Positions 1 to 8,469 of a stretch of 64,000 nt of DNA are shown one piece after another. Numbering within the stretch: position 1 is the stretch's first letter; each line of letters opens with the position of its first letter. The notes beneath the pieces are model-generated. The model searched no databases and had not been told where the DNA came from. It worked only from the letters and a program-made list of their open reading frames with translations. A program made the position numbers and the translations under genes. This stretch comes from Clostridia bacterium. Its GTDB lineage: Bacteria; Bacillota; Clostridia; RGIG6154. The DNA is taken from the NCBI GenBank assembly GCA_017410375.1, contig JAFQQW010000069.1:1-64000 (forward strand), in the 5' to 3' direction.

Positions 1-71
1 AGATTTTTTTAAGTGGAGCTCTGCCCACTACGAAACTGACCCCTTTTAAGCCCGGTCCCGGCTGTTTTGGA

Positions 72-107
72 ATATAAAAAAGTACCTGTAATTTCTTACA
101 AGTACTT
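72..107 (-). terminator. Intrinsic terminator of the left-most prophage transcript
   Basis: An 11-bp hairpin with one mismatch (arms 80-91 and 96-107, TTTC/GAAA loop) is followed on the minus strand by a run of six T. It lies just downstream of the small membrane-protein gene and ends that transcript. Confidence 0.7.
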
Positions 108-124
108 AGTTATCGTATTTACTT

Positions 125-568
125 TTATTCGTTTGTGTTCTTTGCCGGTTCACTCTCTGCCGCCTGTTTCTGCATCACCGTTCTGGTAACTGTTTTTACT
201 ACCTTTTTCGATTCTATTTTTTTCACTTCATCCAATATTTCATCCGCAATTTGAAGCTGTACGGACTTCGCATATAGCATCAGCGCAATAAGCGCACTGA
301 CAACCCAAACACCAAGCATTGAAATAGTGCATGAAAGCGTCCACTCGGTTTCCTTGGATACTTCTGCCAACACTTCGTATTCATCATCAATCCAATACAT
401 CAGCCCCGCTTTCTCATCTTTTATTCTTTCCATATCATCTATTGCGCGCAAAGCATATTCCGTAGGCATCTTTAATGAGTTGCCATACATAATACCGCCG
501 ACAAAGCCGATAATCAAAATAAAGACAATTGCAACAGAAAGTAAATTAATCGCTGTTTTTGCTTGCAT
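125..568 (-). CDS. Small two-helix membrane protein of the prophage
   Basis: A 147-residue protein of unrecognised family. The start at 568 is preferred because an AAAGGAG site lies 8 bases upstream; a longer frame back to 685 has no ribosome site. Two hydrophobic segments are visible, at about residues 6-30 and 80-100. Between them is an acidic loop (about 50 residues) and at the end a charged tail rich in Lys and Glu. It sits alone between a terminator and a large inverted repeat, at the left edge of the visible prophage. The layout would suit a holin-like or superinfection protein, but nothing in the sequence proves this. Confidence 0.55.
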   Translation of the reverse strand: MQAKTAINLLSVAIVFILIIGFVGGIMYGNSLKMPTEYALRAIDDMERIKDEKAGLMYWIDDEYEVLAEVSKETEWTLSCTISMLGVWVVSALIALMLYAKSVQLQIADEILDEVKKIESKKVVKTVTRTVMQKQAAESEPAKNTNE

Positions 569-708
569 TTCCATTTCTCCTTTTTTTGATAAATTTCGCA
601 CCCCTTGCCAAGTATACAAAAATTCACCTCCAAAAAAGAAATTGCAAATAAAAAGTGCGTAGTTCAATAGACTGAAGCTACGCACGAAAAAACACGCAGC
701 TCCCTGTC

Positions 709-817
709 GCCAAACAAAAGCATTTCTTTAACCCAAAGTGTATACTTAAAAAGAGCCCGTATTTTTACCTAAATATAAATACACACTTGGGATAAAATTT
801 ATTCACTTTCGTTTGGC
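709..817. repeat. Large imperfect inverted repeat in an intergenic region
   Basis: The outer arms are GCCAAAC (709-715) and GTTTGGC (811-817). Inner arms CCCAA/TTGGG (732-736, 787-791) and GTGTAT/ATACAC (739-744, 779-784) stay in register. The 569-935 interval otherwise holds no gene, only this structure and the terminator at 876-909. Confidence 0.6.
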
Positions 818-875
818 AATTTTTATTTTATCACAAAAAAAGCATAAATGCAACTTATTTTTTCTTTTTGGAACT

Positions 876-909
876 AAAAAACCACCTTACCGTCACAGTA
901 GGGTGGTTT
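876..909 (-). terminator. Terminator after the late head-gene transcript
   Basis: Hairpin ACCACCTTAC / GTAGGGTGGT with a CGTCACA loop and T-rich flanks on both sides, so it may work in both directions. It follows the stop of the small gene at 936. A nearly identical hairpin lies at 21626-21658, beyond the other end of the prophage. Confidence 0.75.
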
Positions 910-935
910 AAAAAATTTAATCTTTACTTTAAACT

Positions 936-1121
936 TCAGTTCACAATAAGACAAACAACATTCTCTTTTAGCGGTTTCGTTGGCATTTGTATACCGTTTA
1001 TTTTATACACGGCTCCACTTTCATCACAAACCGATTCCCCGATTTTAAAACCGCAATCTTTTGTCACTATTATAACGCCTTGACTTGTGTTAAATTTCTC
1101 TACGATATTTACTTTCGTCAT
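936..1121 (-). CDS. Small prophage protein, unknown function
   Basis: A 61-residue protein whose start overlaps the end of the minor head gene by 32 bases, so it is probably translationally coupled to it. It has no membrane segment and no Cys pair; the pattern of alternating hydrophobic residues suggests a small beta-rich protein. It is the last gene before a terminator. No family is recognised. Confidence 0.5.
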   Translation of the reverse strand: MTKVNIVEKFNTSQGVIIVTKDCGFKIGESVCDESGAVYKINGIQMPTKPLKENVVCLIVN

Positions 1122-2772
1122 AGGTTAATCCAACTCCTTTTTCAAATCTCAATTCCCAATGTTGTAAATTCATCTTTATGTCCTCAATATCGTTTTTATC
1201 AAATCCATATGCCTTCTGAAATTTTAACAGCATTCTATTTGCGGCAATTTCTCGAGCACATAATTCTATATCATCATCACTGATAAATTCACCATATTTT
1301 TTTGCTTGCATTGAATGTATTACTTCTTCAAACATTGCTGATGCCGAAGGAATTTCCCCACAATGCATAATGAATCCATGTCCATACGACGCTTCAGCTC
1401 CAATTGCTTCCAAATATCTCAAGTCATCGCCTTTTGCTTCAAGAACAATTACACCTTGTTTTTGTAAACCATTGCGCATTTTATGGTAACGTGCACTATC
1501 CATTGGATTCATCACAACACCATTGCGCATTTTCATATTCATTATACCACTATTCCCGCGCTTTGTCAACGATTTAGACGAAATTCCGCTACTCAACCGC
1601 TCCACTTTGGTAGGCAATCCTGCTACTTTAGAAAACTCGTTATATTTTTGCGAGAGCTGTGTCATGCGCGTCTGCTCTTTTAGCATCATGTCTTTGTCAC
1701 CTGCAGCCTTTGCTATGGTATAGCGGTCACTCGAATGCCGAAAAGCCGTTTCAAGCTTTCGTTGTGCCTGGGTCGCTTCATACCCGTTGTACGTTTTGCC
1801 CTCAAAGGTAAAGGTCTTGCGGTCATTCTCTTTTAATCGTTCAAGCTCGCTCGCGTCATACGCAGGCTCTGAAACACCTAAAAGAATCGAAAATTTAAAG
1901 TGCAGGCAGTTCGGCTCATCCAATAGATGCTTCACCGTATCAAACGACGGATAATACACACCGTTTACCGTTTGCGCTTTACCCAGAGCATATTGCTTGC
2001 CACCCATTTCAGCATGCGTATCGCGCGGATTGGAATGATAAGAAATCTCTACACCGTTTGCACCAAACGCCTTGCCCACCATGTCAGCCGTCTCTTGGTT
2101 GCATTGCTTTACACCCCACAACACATTCTGACGAACCGCTGTATCCAATCGTCTGGAATAGCCTGTCGCATACTCCACCGTTCTGATACCGCTGTCTGCC
2201 ATTGTCCGCATCACCTCGCGCATGGCACTCTGATAGCTTTCTGTGCCCATCTGCACCTTCTGAATCGCAAGGTCTGTTATTTTCGTATAGGTTTCGCTTA
2301 AAGAGGTCGGCAACCTTTCTGACATACCAAAATAAGTCGGCACAACCTCTCCATTTTTGCTAAACACCATAAACGCCGTGTGCTGTGCCAGGTTTTTTAA
2401 TTCTCCAACCGTCTGCTTTGCCATGGCTTGAACATAGTCCTTCAGTTCCTTGTTTTGCGAATACGGAACATACGCCTTACCCTTTGCTTTAAAAAACGGC
2501 TCGCTGTATTTATAGTTTTCCTTTGCCACGGTGTCAAAGATGTCGTAAATCTCCTGCTCCGTTTTCTCGCTGAGCTGAGCAAGCTGTTCTGTTATGGCAT
2601 CGATGTTCCTTGTGTTTTTATAAATGCGTTGGAGCTGATGCACTTCGGTCGGTCGCAAGTCGCCTATTTCTGTTATCCGCTCACCAATCGCAATCAGGTA
2701 ATCCGAATTGATTCTTTCAAGTCGCTTTACAATCCGCTCCGGTAATGCGTTTATCTGATATTCATTCAGCAC
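1090..2772 (-). CDS. Phage minor head protein with fused C-terminal domain
   Basis: A 560-residue protein. Residues 1 to about 320 match the phage minor capsid protein type 2 family, which acts at the portal vertex during head assembly: an N-terminal helical part, then a conserved region with a YHSNPRDTH motif and a PNCLH motif. It follows the portal gene by two bases, the usual order. From about residue 420 to the end is an extra domain not needed for that role. It has an EEVIH motif near residue 494, a later AREIAAN motif and a basic tail. The spacing of Glu-Glu-x-x-His and the second acidic helix recalls zinc peptidases, but this is inference. Head proteins of this class often carry toxin-like tails. 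Confidence 0.8.
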   Translation of the reverse strand: MLNEYQINALPERIVKRLERINSDYLIAIGERITEIGDLRPTEVHQLQRIYKNTRNIDAITEQLAQLSEKTEQEIYDIFDTVAKENYKYSEPFFKAKGKAYVPYSQNKELKDYVQAMAKQTVGELKNLAQHTAFMVFSKNGEVVPTYFGMSERLPTSLSETYTKITDLAIQKVQMGTESYQSAMREVMRTMADSGIRTVEYATGYSRRLDTAVRQNVLWGVKQCNQETADMVGKAFGANGVEISYHSNPRDTHAEMGGKQYALGKAQTVNGVYYPSFDTVKHLLDEPNCLHFKFSILLGVSEPAYDASELERLKENDRKTFTFEGKTYNGYEATQAQRKLETAFRHSSDRYTIAKAAGDKDMMLKEQTRMTQLSQKYNEFSKVAGLPTKVERLSSGISSKSLTKRGNSGIMNMKMRNGVVMNPMDSARYHKMRNGLQKQGVIVLEAKGDDLRYLEAIGAEASYGHGFIMHCGEIPSASAMFEEVIHSMQAKKYGEFISDDDIELCAREIAANRMLLKFQKAYGFDKNDIEDIKMNLQHWELRFEKGVGLTYDESKYRREI

Positions 2773-2774
2773 AT

Positions 2775-4091
2775 TTATTCACCCACCAACTGGCTCATGG
2801 TCGGATTGTTTTTCTTGATTTCCTCAATCCGCTTTTTGGCATCGTCAAGACTTTCGCCCGGCATTACAAACTGACGGATTTCCGCAATATCTACAGCTCC
2901 GACAGAGCGCGCCTGCATCATCTGGTTAAAGGTCTCACTTGCATCCTCAAGCAAGGAATAAGACCAGTTATATAAAACCTCATATTCTCCGGGCGGTGTA
3001 ATGCCGTAGTATTCTGCAAGCACATTCACGCCGTACATGAGGTCATCAAAATACTTCTCCACGTTCCGCGAAATATCCGAACAAAGCGCAAAAGTGTTGT
3101 ATGTAGCGCGTTTAATTTCTGTAGCCGTGCCACCGCTCACCGACAAATCGGTTAAGATTCCGCGACTGGTACCAACCTCTTTTTCAAGCTGTGCCAAAAG
3201 ATGCTCTAAACGGTTATAAAGCGCGCTGTCCCGAAATGCCGGGTCAAACACATCCAAAAACGCCTTACTGTCGAATGAACCGACTGACCGAAGTTTTATA
3301 TAAAGTCTGGAAAGCCTTTTGTCTTTTCCGAACAAAGTTTCATCTGCAAACACTTTAACGCGTTTGTCCTCGTATTCTTCTTCAATCTGCTCCAAACAAT
3401 TCTCAATTTTAAGAATGGTCTTACCGCATCCGTAGGTGATTGGAACACCGTCTACCTTTTTCGGTCTGCGGTTACTGGTCGGACAGGTATAAATGCCGAT
3501 GGGAAGCTTTTCCACACCGCCGATACGCATTTCGGGCAAGATGCTTGCCCATTCTTCCACGTCAGTCAGCGGAATATCCCGACCGTTCAGTTTTGCAGTC
3601 TGTCTGATAATATAAACGCCACCGTCTACTTCGTATTCCGTAACGCGCACATAAATGTTGGATGTTTTCTGTTCGCGGATAACATCGGCAATCACAGTAC
3701 ATTTTGTAATCTCGTTCCCCTGTACACCGGTAACGAAAATACGGTCCTTTGCAACCGTATCCACAAAAATCTTTCTTTTCCCGTTCACAGTAACAGAATA
3801 CGGCAAGGATGCAATCATACCGCAACCGTTCCCCACCGCAATGTTTTGCTTCATGTCGTTCCAAACCGTTTGCGCCACATCATCCAGTAAAGCACTTCGG
3901 CGGTTGTCACCAATTACCGAAACGGAACTGTCTGAAAAAGTCAGCACCGAAAGAACGTTGGAAAAAACCGCCGTCCAGTTCGATTTGGAAACATCCATAT
4001 ATTTTTCAACGTCTTCTTTGTTTTTTTCAAAGCTGCCGTTTCGCATTTTATTCACAAGCTTTTCAAGCAAATCAGCAAAATATGCCCACAT
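2775..4091 (-). CDS. Phage portal protein (SPP1 gp6-like)
   Basis: A 438-residue protein that would form the dodecameric ring through which DNA enters the capsid. It is recognised by overall length, the position between terminase and minor head genes, and family-like stretches such as the TATEIKRATYNTF segment near residue 325, which forms part of the long stem helix region in this family. A GGAGGG site precedes the ATG. It begins four bases after the terminase stop, so the two are one transcript. Slightly shorter than many portals (450-500 residues) but apparently complete. Confidence 0.85.
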   Translation of the reverse strand: MWAYFADLLEKLVNKMRNGSFEKNKEDVEKYMDVSKSNWTAVFSNVLSVLTFSDSSVSVIGDNRRSALLDDVAQTVWNDMKQNIAVGNGCGMIASLPYSVTVNGKRKIFVDTVAKDRIFVTGVQGNEITKCTVIADVIREQKTSNIYVRVTEYEVDGGVYIIRQTAKLNGRDIPLTDVEEWASILPEMRIGGVEKLPIGIYTCPTSNRRPKKVDGVPITYGCGKTILKIENCLEQIEEEYEDKRVKVFADETLFGKDKRLSRLYIKLRSVGSFDSKAFLDVFDPAFRDSALYNRLEHLLAQLEKEVGTSRGILTDLSVSGGTATEIKRATYNTFALCSDISRNVEKYFDDLMYGVNVLAEYYGITPPGEYEVLYNWSYSLLEDASETFNQMMQARSVGAVDIAEIRQFVMPGESLDDAKKRIEEIKKNNPTMSQLVGE

Positions 4092-4094
4092 ATA

Positions 4095-5330
4095 TCATCC
4101 CTCCAACAAATCACGGATAAAGCTTTCAAAGCTGTATTCAAAAGCATCCAGTATATCCACATTGCTTGTACCATCGTCAAGCCGTTCGTCCTTCTTTACG
4201 TTTTTTTCATTCCATCTGGCGTTTTCAAGACCGTCCGCCAAATCATCGTTTTCGTTCTCCACCAAAAAAACACGGCGCGAAGAAAACAATACATCCTCGC
4301 ACCGTATTCGGTCAATGATTTCGTTTTTTATCGAGTTGCAGATAGCATAATCCGTCTTGTTCCGCATCTCGTTTATAATTGCCTGCTCGGCACTGTCTGC
4401 ATACACATAATCCACAAAGCCGTATGTTTTTGTGATTTCGTCCGCAAACTGCTTAAAACTGCTTATAATATCCTCTACAGAAGTACCCGTTGCCGGTATC
4501 GCTCTGGATTTTAAAGCATACACCACGTCAATCCGTTCGGTGAAACCGCTTGCCACAAATGCGTGCTGTGATTTGTTTCCGCCAAAGTCAACGCCGATGT
4601 TGATATATTTAAGCGAAGGCACGTCCTTTTGTTTGATGCTGTACCGCTTCTGGTTATCTGCAAAGGTTTTATAAATAAGCCCCTCTGCATTCACCCAGCG
4701 ACCGCGGATAAACCGCTCATAGAAAACACCCGAATATTCTTTTTTGATGTTCTTTATGTAATCCTTCGGCAAAAAGGTGTTATCATCTATCAGAAAACGC
4801 ATGGTCAACAAGTCCAGTTCTTTCTTCTTGTCTAAGAATTCGGTTTTTAACCAATGCTTCGGGCTGTCGGGGTTAGTAGTCCCGATAAGCTTTGCATCAG
4901 GCTCAGACAAACGCGAAAGCAACATGTTAAAAAAATCCTGTGGGAACAGTGTGATTTCGTCACAGTAAACGCCCTGCAATGTCATGCCACGGATTTTACT
5001 TTCACTTCGCACATCGTTTGCACCCTCTAAATAAATCTTTCGCCCAAACAGCTCGCCTTGCTTTTGTGCCAGAGAATACGAAAAATTATCTTTCCCGGCT
5101 AAGCCCTCCATCAGATCCAGACAGTTTCGCTTCAAGGTAGTCAGTGTTCTTGCGACCATCATATAACTTTTATTCTTTGGCATGGTCGCTACCCAGAACA
5201 TCCACAAAACAATAGAAATCCATGTTTTACCCGAACGAACCGAGCCGTCTAAGATATTCAACCGCTTCAGCTTGTCCTTCTGCCAGGCGCGCATGAGTTT
5301 CAACTGCTTTTCGGTATATACATCATTCAT
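4095..5330 (-). CDS. terL: Phage terminase large subunit
   Basis: A 411-residue DNA-packaging motor of the PBSX/SPP1 type. The N-terminal ATPase has a Walker A motif GSVRSGKT at residues 29-36 and a Walker B region ending in DE (GVYCDEITLF). The C-terminal RNase H-like nuclease shows the first acidic motif in NIGVDFGG and a second Asp in VYADSAEQ. It cuts concatemers and drives DNA through the portal. The start codon overlaps the small-subunit stop by eight bases. All key residues are in place, so the gene looks intact. Confidence 0.92.
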   Translation of the reverse strand: MNDVYTEKQLKLMRAWQKDKLKRLNILDGSVRSGKTWISIVLWMFWVATMPKNKSYMMVARTLTTLKRNCLDLMEGLAGKDNFSYSLAQKQGELFGRKIYLEGANDVRSESKIRGMTLQGVYCDEITLFPQDFFNMLLSRLSEPDAKLIGTTNPDSPKHWLKTEFLDKKKELDLLTMRFLIDDNTFLPKDYIKNIKKEYSGVFYERFIRGRWVNAEGLIYKTFADNQKRYSIKQKDVPSLKYINIGVDFGGNKSQHAFVASGFTERIDVVYALKSRAIPATGTSVEDIISSFKQFADEITKTYGFVDYVYADSAEQAIINEMRNKTDYAICNSIKNEIIDRIRCEDVLFSSRRVFLVENENDDLADGLENARWNEKNVKKDERLDDGTSNVDILDAFEYSFESFIRDLLEG

Positions 5331-5682
5331 CCTTCAATCCCTCAATCAGTCGCTCCAGTTCGCCGACATCCTCATTCTCAGAACTTTCGCCTGCTACATC
5401 TAAAATCAGCTTATAAAGCCGAGCGTCTCCTTTTTGTATCGCGTTCATGACCATAGAAGCAATCAAAAGATCGTGCATGCTTTCGTCAATAGATTCCTTG
5501 TTATATCGTTTCAAAAGCCGTTTTAAATCTGCCTCTGAAACAGATGCATTTAAAAGGCTTATCATCCTTTCGCGTGACGCCTTTTTTAGTCGTCTTGCTT
5601 CTCCTGACTTTTTACCGCCTTTGCTACCAATTTCTCGTGCTTCGCTCGTGCTTAACCGTCTCAAATTCTTTTCATTTGCCAA
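5323..5682 (-). CDS. Terminase small subunit-like protein
   Basis: A 119-residue protein with a TTG start at 5682, chosen because a GAGGTG site lies nine bases upstream and the protein then begins MANEKNL, as is usual for this family. Longer frames start in sequence without a ribosome site. The N-terminal part has a Gly-Lys-rich stretch (EIGSKGGKKSGEARR) and the rest is helical and acidic at the end. It overlaps terL by eight bases. Small subunits recognise the pac or cos site and hand DNA to TerL; the assignment rests on position and family resemblance. Confidence 0.7.
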   Translation of the reverse strand: MANEKNLRRLSTSEAREIGSKGGKKSGEARRLKKASRERMISLLNASVSEADLKRLLKRYNKESIDESMHDLLIASMVMNAIQKGDARLYKLILDVAGESSENEDVGELERLIEGLKDE

Positions 5683-5965
5683 CGCTCCTAACACCTCATT
5701 TTTATGCCCTGCTCCCTCCCCTGCATTTTCGGCATATACTACCCTTAATTCCAAATATTTTGCGTAAAAACAAAAGACGAACCAAACGGCACGTCTTTCG
5801 TTCAAAAAAGTAACAGGAGTTTTCAAATGGAAATCAAGCAAGTGTCCTTCTTCTAACTTTCCACAATACAATTATACCACACTTTCTTGTGTCTTTTTGT
5901 GGCTTCTTTATTTTCAAGACGGGATTGGCAAATCAGAGTTTATACGAACAGCAATAAAGAACTAT

Positions 5966-6394
5966 TTAGGTGAGCTTTAACAGCTCGCCTATTTTTTTTA
6001 ATGCTTTTCCGTGCAATCTACCGCGCACATAATCGAAATCAAAGTGAATCTCTATTGCGATATCCTCCCACTTCTTATACTGTAAATATCGCAAAATCAA
6101 CAGTTGCTGATATATAGGATTTTCAACCTGCGAAATAGCCGTTACGACTTCGCTCTTGATTTGGTAAAGCTTTTCCAGAAGCTTATCAATTCTTTTTTCG
6201 TACCTTTTCATTGATTCGGCGTAGTCTACAAACGCGCGCTCTGAACCGTTGCCGTGTGAAGTTTTTACCGACACTTCACCAACACCAGCAGTGCATCGTG
6301 CAGCCGCCGTTATCAATTCTCGTTTCTCTGCCTCTAACACTTTTATACGTCCATCAATTTTATACGCACGGTTTAACCATTCTTTTGCAGTCAT
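5966..6394 (-). CDS. Late-gene transcriptional regulator, DUF1492/ArpU-like
   Basis: A 142-residue protein with a long N-terminal helical half and a C-terminal sigma-region-4-like helix-turn-helix. The C-terminal part reads through ILRYLQYKKWEDIA and ends in LHGKALKKIGELL, typical of DUF1492 and RinA/ArpU activators that switch on late packaging genes. It is the last gene before terminase, in keeping with that role. The start overlaps the preceding stop (ATGA). About 280 bases between it and the terminase genes contain no further gene and probably hold the late promoter. Confidence 0.75.
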   Translation of the reverse strand: MTAKEWLNRAYKIDGRIKVLEAEKRELITAAARCTAGVGEVSVKTSHGNGSERAFVDYAESMKRYEKRIDKLLEKLYQIKSEVVTAISQVENPIYQQLLILRYLQYKKWEDIAIEIHFDFDYVRGRLHGKALKKIGELLKLT

Positions 6395-6621
6395 TCGTTC
6401 TTTTTCACCCTCTTTTCCGCTTCACTCTTTTCAAAAAACACACTTTTGCCCACCTGCTGCTTGTTCGACACAATGCACCCGTTATCAAGATGCAAATACA
6501 CATCATCTTTTGTGATGCTTATGGTCACCACCTCAGATTCCAACACATCCCCGGTGAAATGCCCAACCACAAAAACTCTCGTCCCAACCTCACACGGTAT
6601 CTCTTTTGTTATCTTTTTCAT
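6391..6621 (-). CDS. Small prophage protein, unknown
   Basis: A 76-residue protein. The start at 6621 is set by an AAGAGGT site eight bases upstream and by ATGA overlap with the preceding gene. The sequence is predicted beta-rich (repeated Val/Gly segments such as VGTRVFVVGHFTG), like a small SH3-type barrel, with a charged tail. One of a run of short coupled accessory genes. No specific function can be given. Confidence 0.6.
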   Translation of the reverse strand: MKKITKEIPCEVGTRVFVVGHFTGDVLESEVVTISITKDDVYLHLDNGCIVSNKQQVGKSVFFEKSEAEKRVKKNE

Positions 6622-6884
6622 TTTTTCAAACCTCTTTCTTTCGGCGTTCCTTTTGCACAATAAAAATCTGATGGCGGAATAAATCCGTTTAGGTTAGGAC
6701 ACCCTGTCCACTTGTTATGCGGAACATCGCAATCCTTACACCGTATAACTTCCACAACATCTGCGGTGGGTGTCTGCTCTATTGATTGTTTAACATCAGA
6801 CAACTTGATATAGATTTCTCCATCTCTATCCTCAAAAACTGCACCCGTAAATTTTATTTCATTTATATCAATATACCTTGCCAT
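6618..6884 (-). CDS. Small prophage protein with a zinc-binding CxxC
   Basis: An 88-residue protein. The central motif RCKDCD and two later Cys residues (GCPN, YCAKG) give a four-Cys zinc site. Proteins with the phrase 'VVEVIRCKDC' recur in Clostridiales phages next to YopX and Lar-like genes. A GGCGGTGA site precedes the start. Role unknown. Confidence 0.65.
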   Translation of the reverse strand: MARYIDINEIKFTGAVFEDRDGEIYIKLSDVKQSIEQTPTADVVEVIRCKDCDVPHNKWTGCPNLNGFIPPSDFYCAKGTPKERGLKK

Positions 6885-6888
6885 TTAA

Positions 6889-7089
6889 TCACCGCCTTCT
6901 ATTAAAACAACATCGCCACAAGGTGTTTCTGCACTTGTCAGCCTTTCGGTAATCTGACACACTACACTTCCACCCCCATCTTGTTAGATTCCCATTTGAA
7001 CAATGCTGACAATCTCTTGCCGTTATAACCCAAATACAAAATCGTATTATCGGTTTGAATATATCTCGAAAGAATTCTAATATAATCAC
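6889..7089 (-). CDS. Cys-rich small prophage protein
   Basis: A 66-residue protein with a GTG start at 7089, supported by a GAGGTG site seven bases upstream and GTGA overlap with the preceding gene. It has a hydrophobic N-terminal half (about residues 5-22) and then a Cys-rich half with CQHC, a single Cys, and two more Cys near the end. The layout suggests a short zinc-binding protein held at a membrane. No family name can be given. Confidence 0.55.
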   Translation of the reverse strand: MIILEFFRDIFKPIIRFCIWVITARDCQHCSNGNLTRWGWKCSVSDYRKADKCRNTLWRCCFNRRR

Positions 7090-7340
7090 TTCTCCCCACC
7101 TCTTTCTTTTGGTGTGCGTGTGTTCCATTTATTGATTGCATTTTGTTTCGCTTCTTCGTCTTTGCGATAAACAGTATCGTTGCCACCAAGAGGAATATTG
7201 CAACCGCATTTATGACATCTAATATCATATTCAAAACAGCCATAATATCCGTGCGTAGAACCGCCATACTCTTTCCATAAAGGTTTTCTTTCTATGTATG
7301 GGATTTCACCACAAAACGGACAAGGTAACAATTCAGCCAT
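7086..7340 (-). CDS. Lar-like restriction alleviation protein
   Basis: An 84-residue protein with the family pattern LLPCPFCG at the start, IRCHKCGC in the middle and AINKWNTR near the end, giving a four-Cys zinc ribbon. The Lar family of the Rac prophage lowers host type I restriction of incoming DNA, but many phage members have not been tested. ATG at 7340 shares its A with the upstream stop. Confidence 0.75.
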   Translation of the reverse strand: MAELLPCPFCGEIPYIERKPLWKEYGGSTHGYYGCFEYDIRCHKCGCNIPLGGNDTVYRKDEEAKQNAINKWNTRTPKERGGEK

Positions 7341-7588
7341 CACCCCTCACCGCCTTTCTCTACTCGCAATACTGTCGTCCCGTAAAAATCATTTTCATAT
7401 TTGACTTTGCAATTCGCATATTGTGGGTGCTTTCTTAAAATCAAGCCAATAGAAAAATCCTCGTCAAGTCGTTTCCCTGTTATGTCGTTTTCGTCTTGCA
7501 AAACAAATACAGAATAACCGCCCACATTACCGCCACAATCTTTATGTATCTCTGCAAGTGTCTTTCCGATAGGGTTATACAAGAACAT
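7340..7588 (-). CDS. Small prophage protein, unknown
   Basis: An 82-residue protein, coupled to its neighbours by one- to four-base overlaps at both ends. It is Gly- and Asp-rich with no Cys pair, membrane helix or recognised motif. A real gene is likely because it continues an unbroken chain of coupled reading frames with normal ribosome sites. Confidence 0.55.
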   Translation of the reverse strand: MFLYNPIGKTLAEIHKDCGGNVGGYSVFVLQDENDITGKRLDEDFSIGLILRKHPQYANCKVKYENDFYGTTVLRVEKGGEG

Positions 7589-7854
7589 TATTCACTACCG
7601 CCTTTCTCGGTTGGGTGGTCGTTGCCGTAAAACAGTTCATACATTTTCTTTAATTCAAATTCGGGTATTTTGCCGTGCTTGACAAGTGCAAATAATTCAA
7701 TAATTTTTGCGTAAACATTATTGAAATTATCGTCCTTTTCAACATCATCAAACTTTGATACCTCATATAAAGAATTGCACAAGCATCTTAATTCGTCATA
7801 ATCAAATGTAACTGTGGCAAATTTGCTACTCGTATTGATTTCTCGTATTTTCAT
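7588..7854 (-). CDS. Small helical prophage protein, unknown
   Basis: An 88-residue acidic protein, mainly helical after a short beta N-terminus. A GAGGGG site is placed just before the ATG, and the start overlaps the previous stop by four bases. No motif is recognised. Confidence 0.55.
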   Translation of the reverse strand: MKIREINTSSKFATVTFDYDELRCLCNSLYEVSKFDDVEKDDNFNNVYAKIIELFALVKHGKIPEFELKKMYELFYGNDHPTEKGGSE

Positions 7855-8141
7855 TTCCCCTCATCTTCCTTTCTTATCTGTTCTATCTGCTTTTCAAGTC
7901 TAATTATTTTCTTTTCCAATTTTCGCTTATCGTTGTTAAGCTCACATATTTCACGAATCAAAGCACGTTCATCCTTATCGCTGAAATACAGTCCAGGGCT
8001 TACAACTTCACACAGATAACACTTTTGCCCGCTATCAAAGTTAGTTTTTGCATCTTCGATTTGAAGAATTATATCTTTTGAGTCCCTTATATCCATAAGC
8101 GATAATAATACAAATCTGCTATTTTTATATGTTCTGACCAT
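7851..8141 (-). CDS. Small prophage protein with C-terminal coiled coil
   Basis: A 96-residue protein. ATG at 8141 is preferred over GTG at 8147 because it is about nine bases from an AAGGAAA site. The N-terminal half contains a CYLC pair; residues from about 65 to the end form a charged heptad-type coiled coil (NNDKRKLEKKIIRLEKQIEQ). Function unknown. Confidence 0.55.
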   Translation of the reverse strand: MVRTYKNSRFVLLSLMDIRDSKDIILQIEDAKTNFDSGQKCYLCEVVSPGLYFSDKDERALIREICELNNDKRKLEKKIIRLEKQIEQIRKEDEGK

Positions 8142-8469
8142 ACCCACTTTCCTTTCTCTTCAAAGCTTCCTCGGCTTCCTCTTTGGTGATGTAAATATCT
8201 TCGGCATCATATTCTCTATCCGTATCAGGATCTATATATACTTTTGCTACAACTCCTTTTGAATTTATTTCAAATTCAGTAACATACGCATTTACGATTT
8301 CACCGTAATATTTTACATACACCACATCCCCCACATTACAAGGCGGAACAATGACACCATTTGCAATAAGGTAGTCGGCAAGGTCAGAAGATATACTCTC
8401 CATAAAACAATCTTCTGCTGTACTCATACAAGGATATTGATTTATCAACTCCACCAATCTATCACGCAT
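8125..8469 (-). CDS. Prophage accessory protein of the 'ADYLIANGV' type
   Basis: A 114-residue protein. The start at 8469 is set by a GGAGGTGG site five bases upstream, inside the end of the YopX gene; a longer frame to 8559 overlaps that gene without its own ribosome site. The phrase LADYLIANGVIVPP followed by a small beta domain with NVGDVVYV is common in Clostridiales prophages. No biochemical role is known to me. Confidence 0.65.
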   Translation of the reverse strand: MRDRLVELINQYPCMSTAEDCFMESISSDLADYLIANGVIVPPCNVGDVVYVKYYGEIVNAYVTEFEINSKGVVAKVYIDPDTDREYDAEDIYITKEEAEEALKRKESGYGQNI

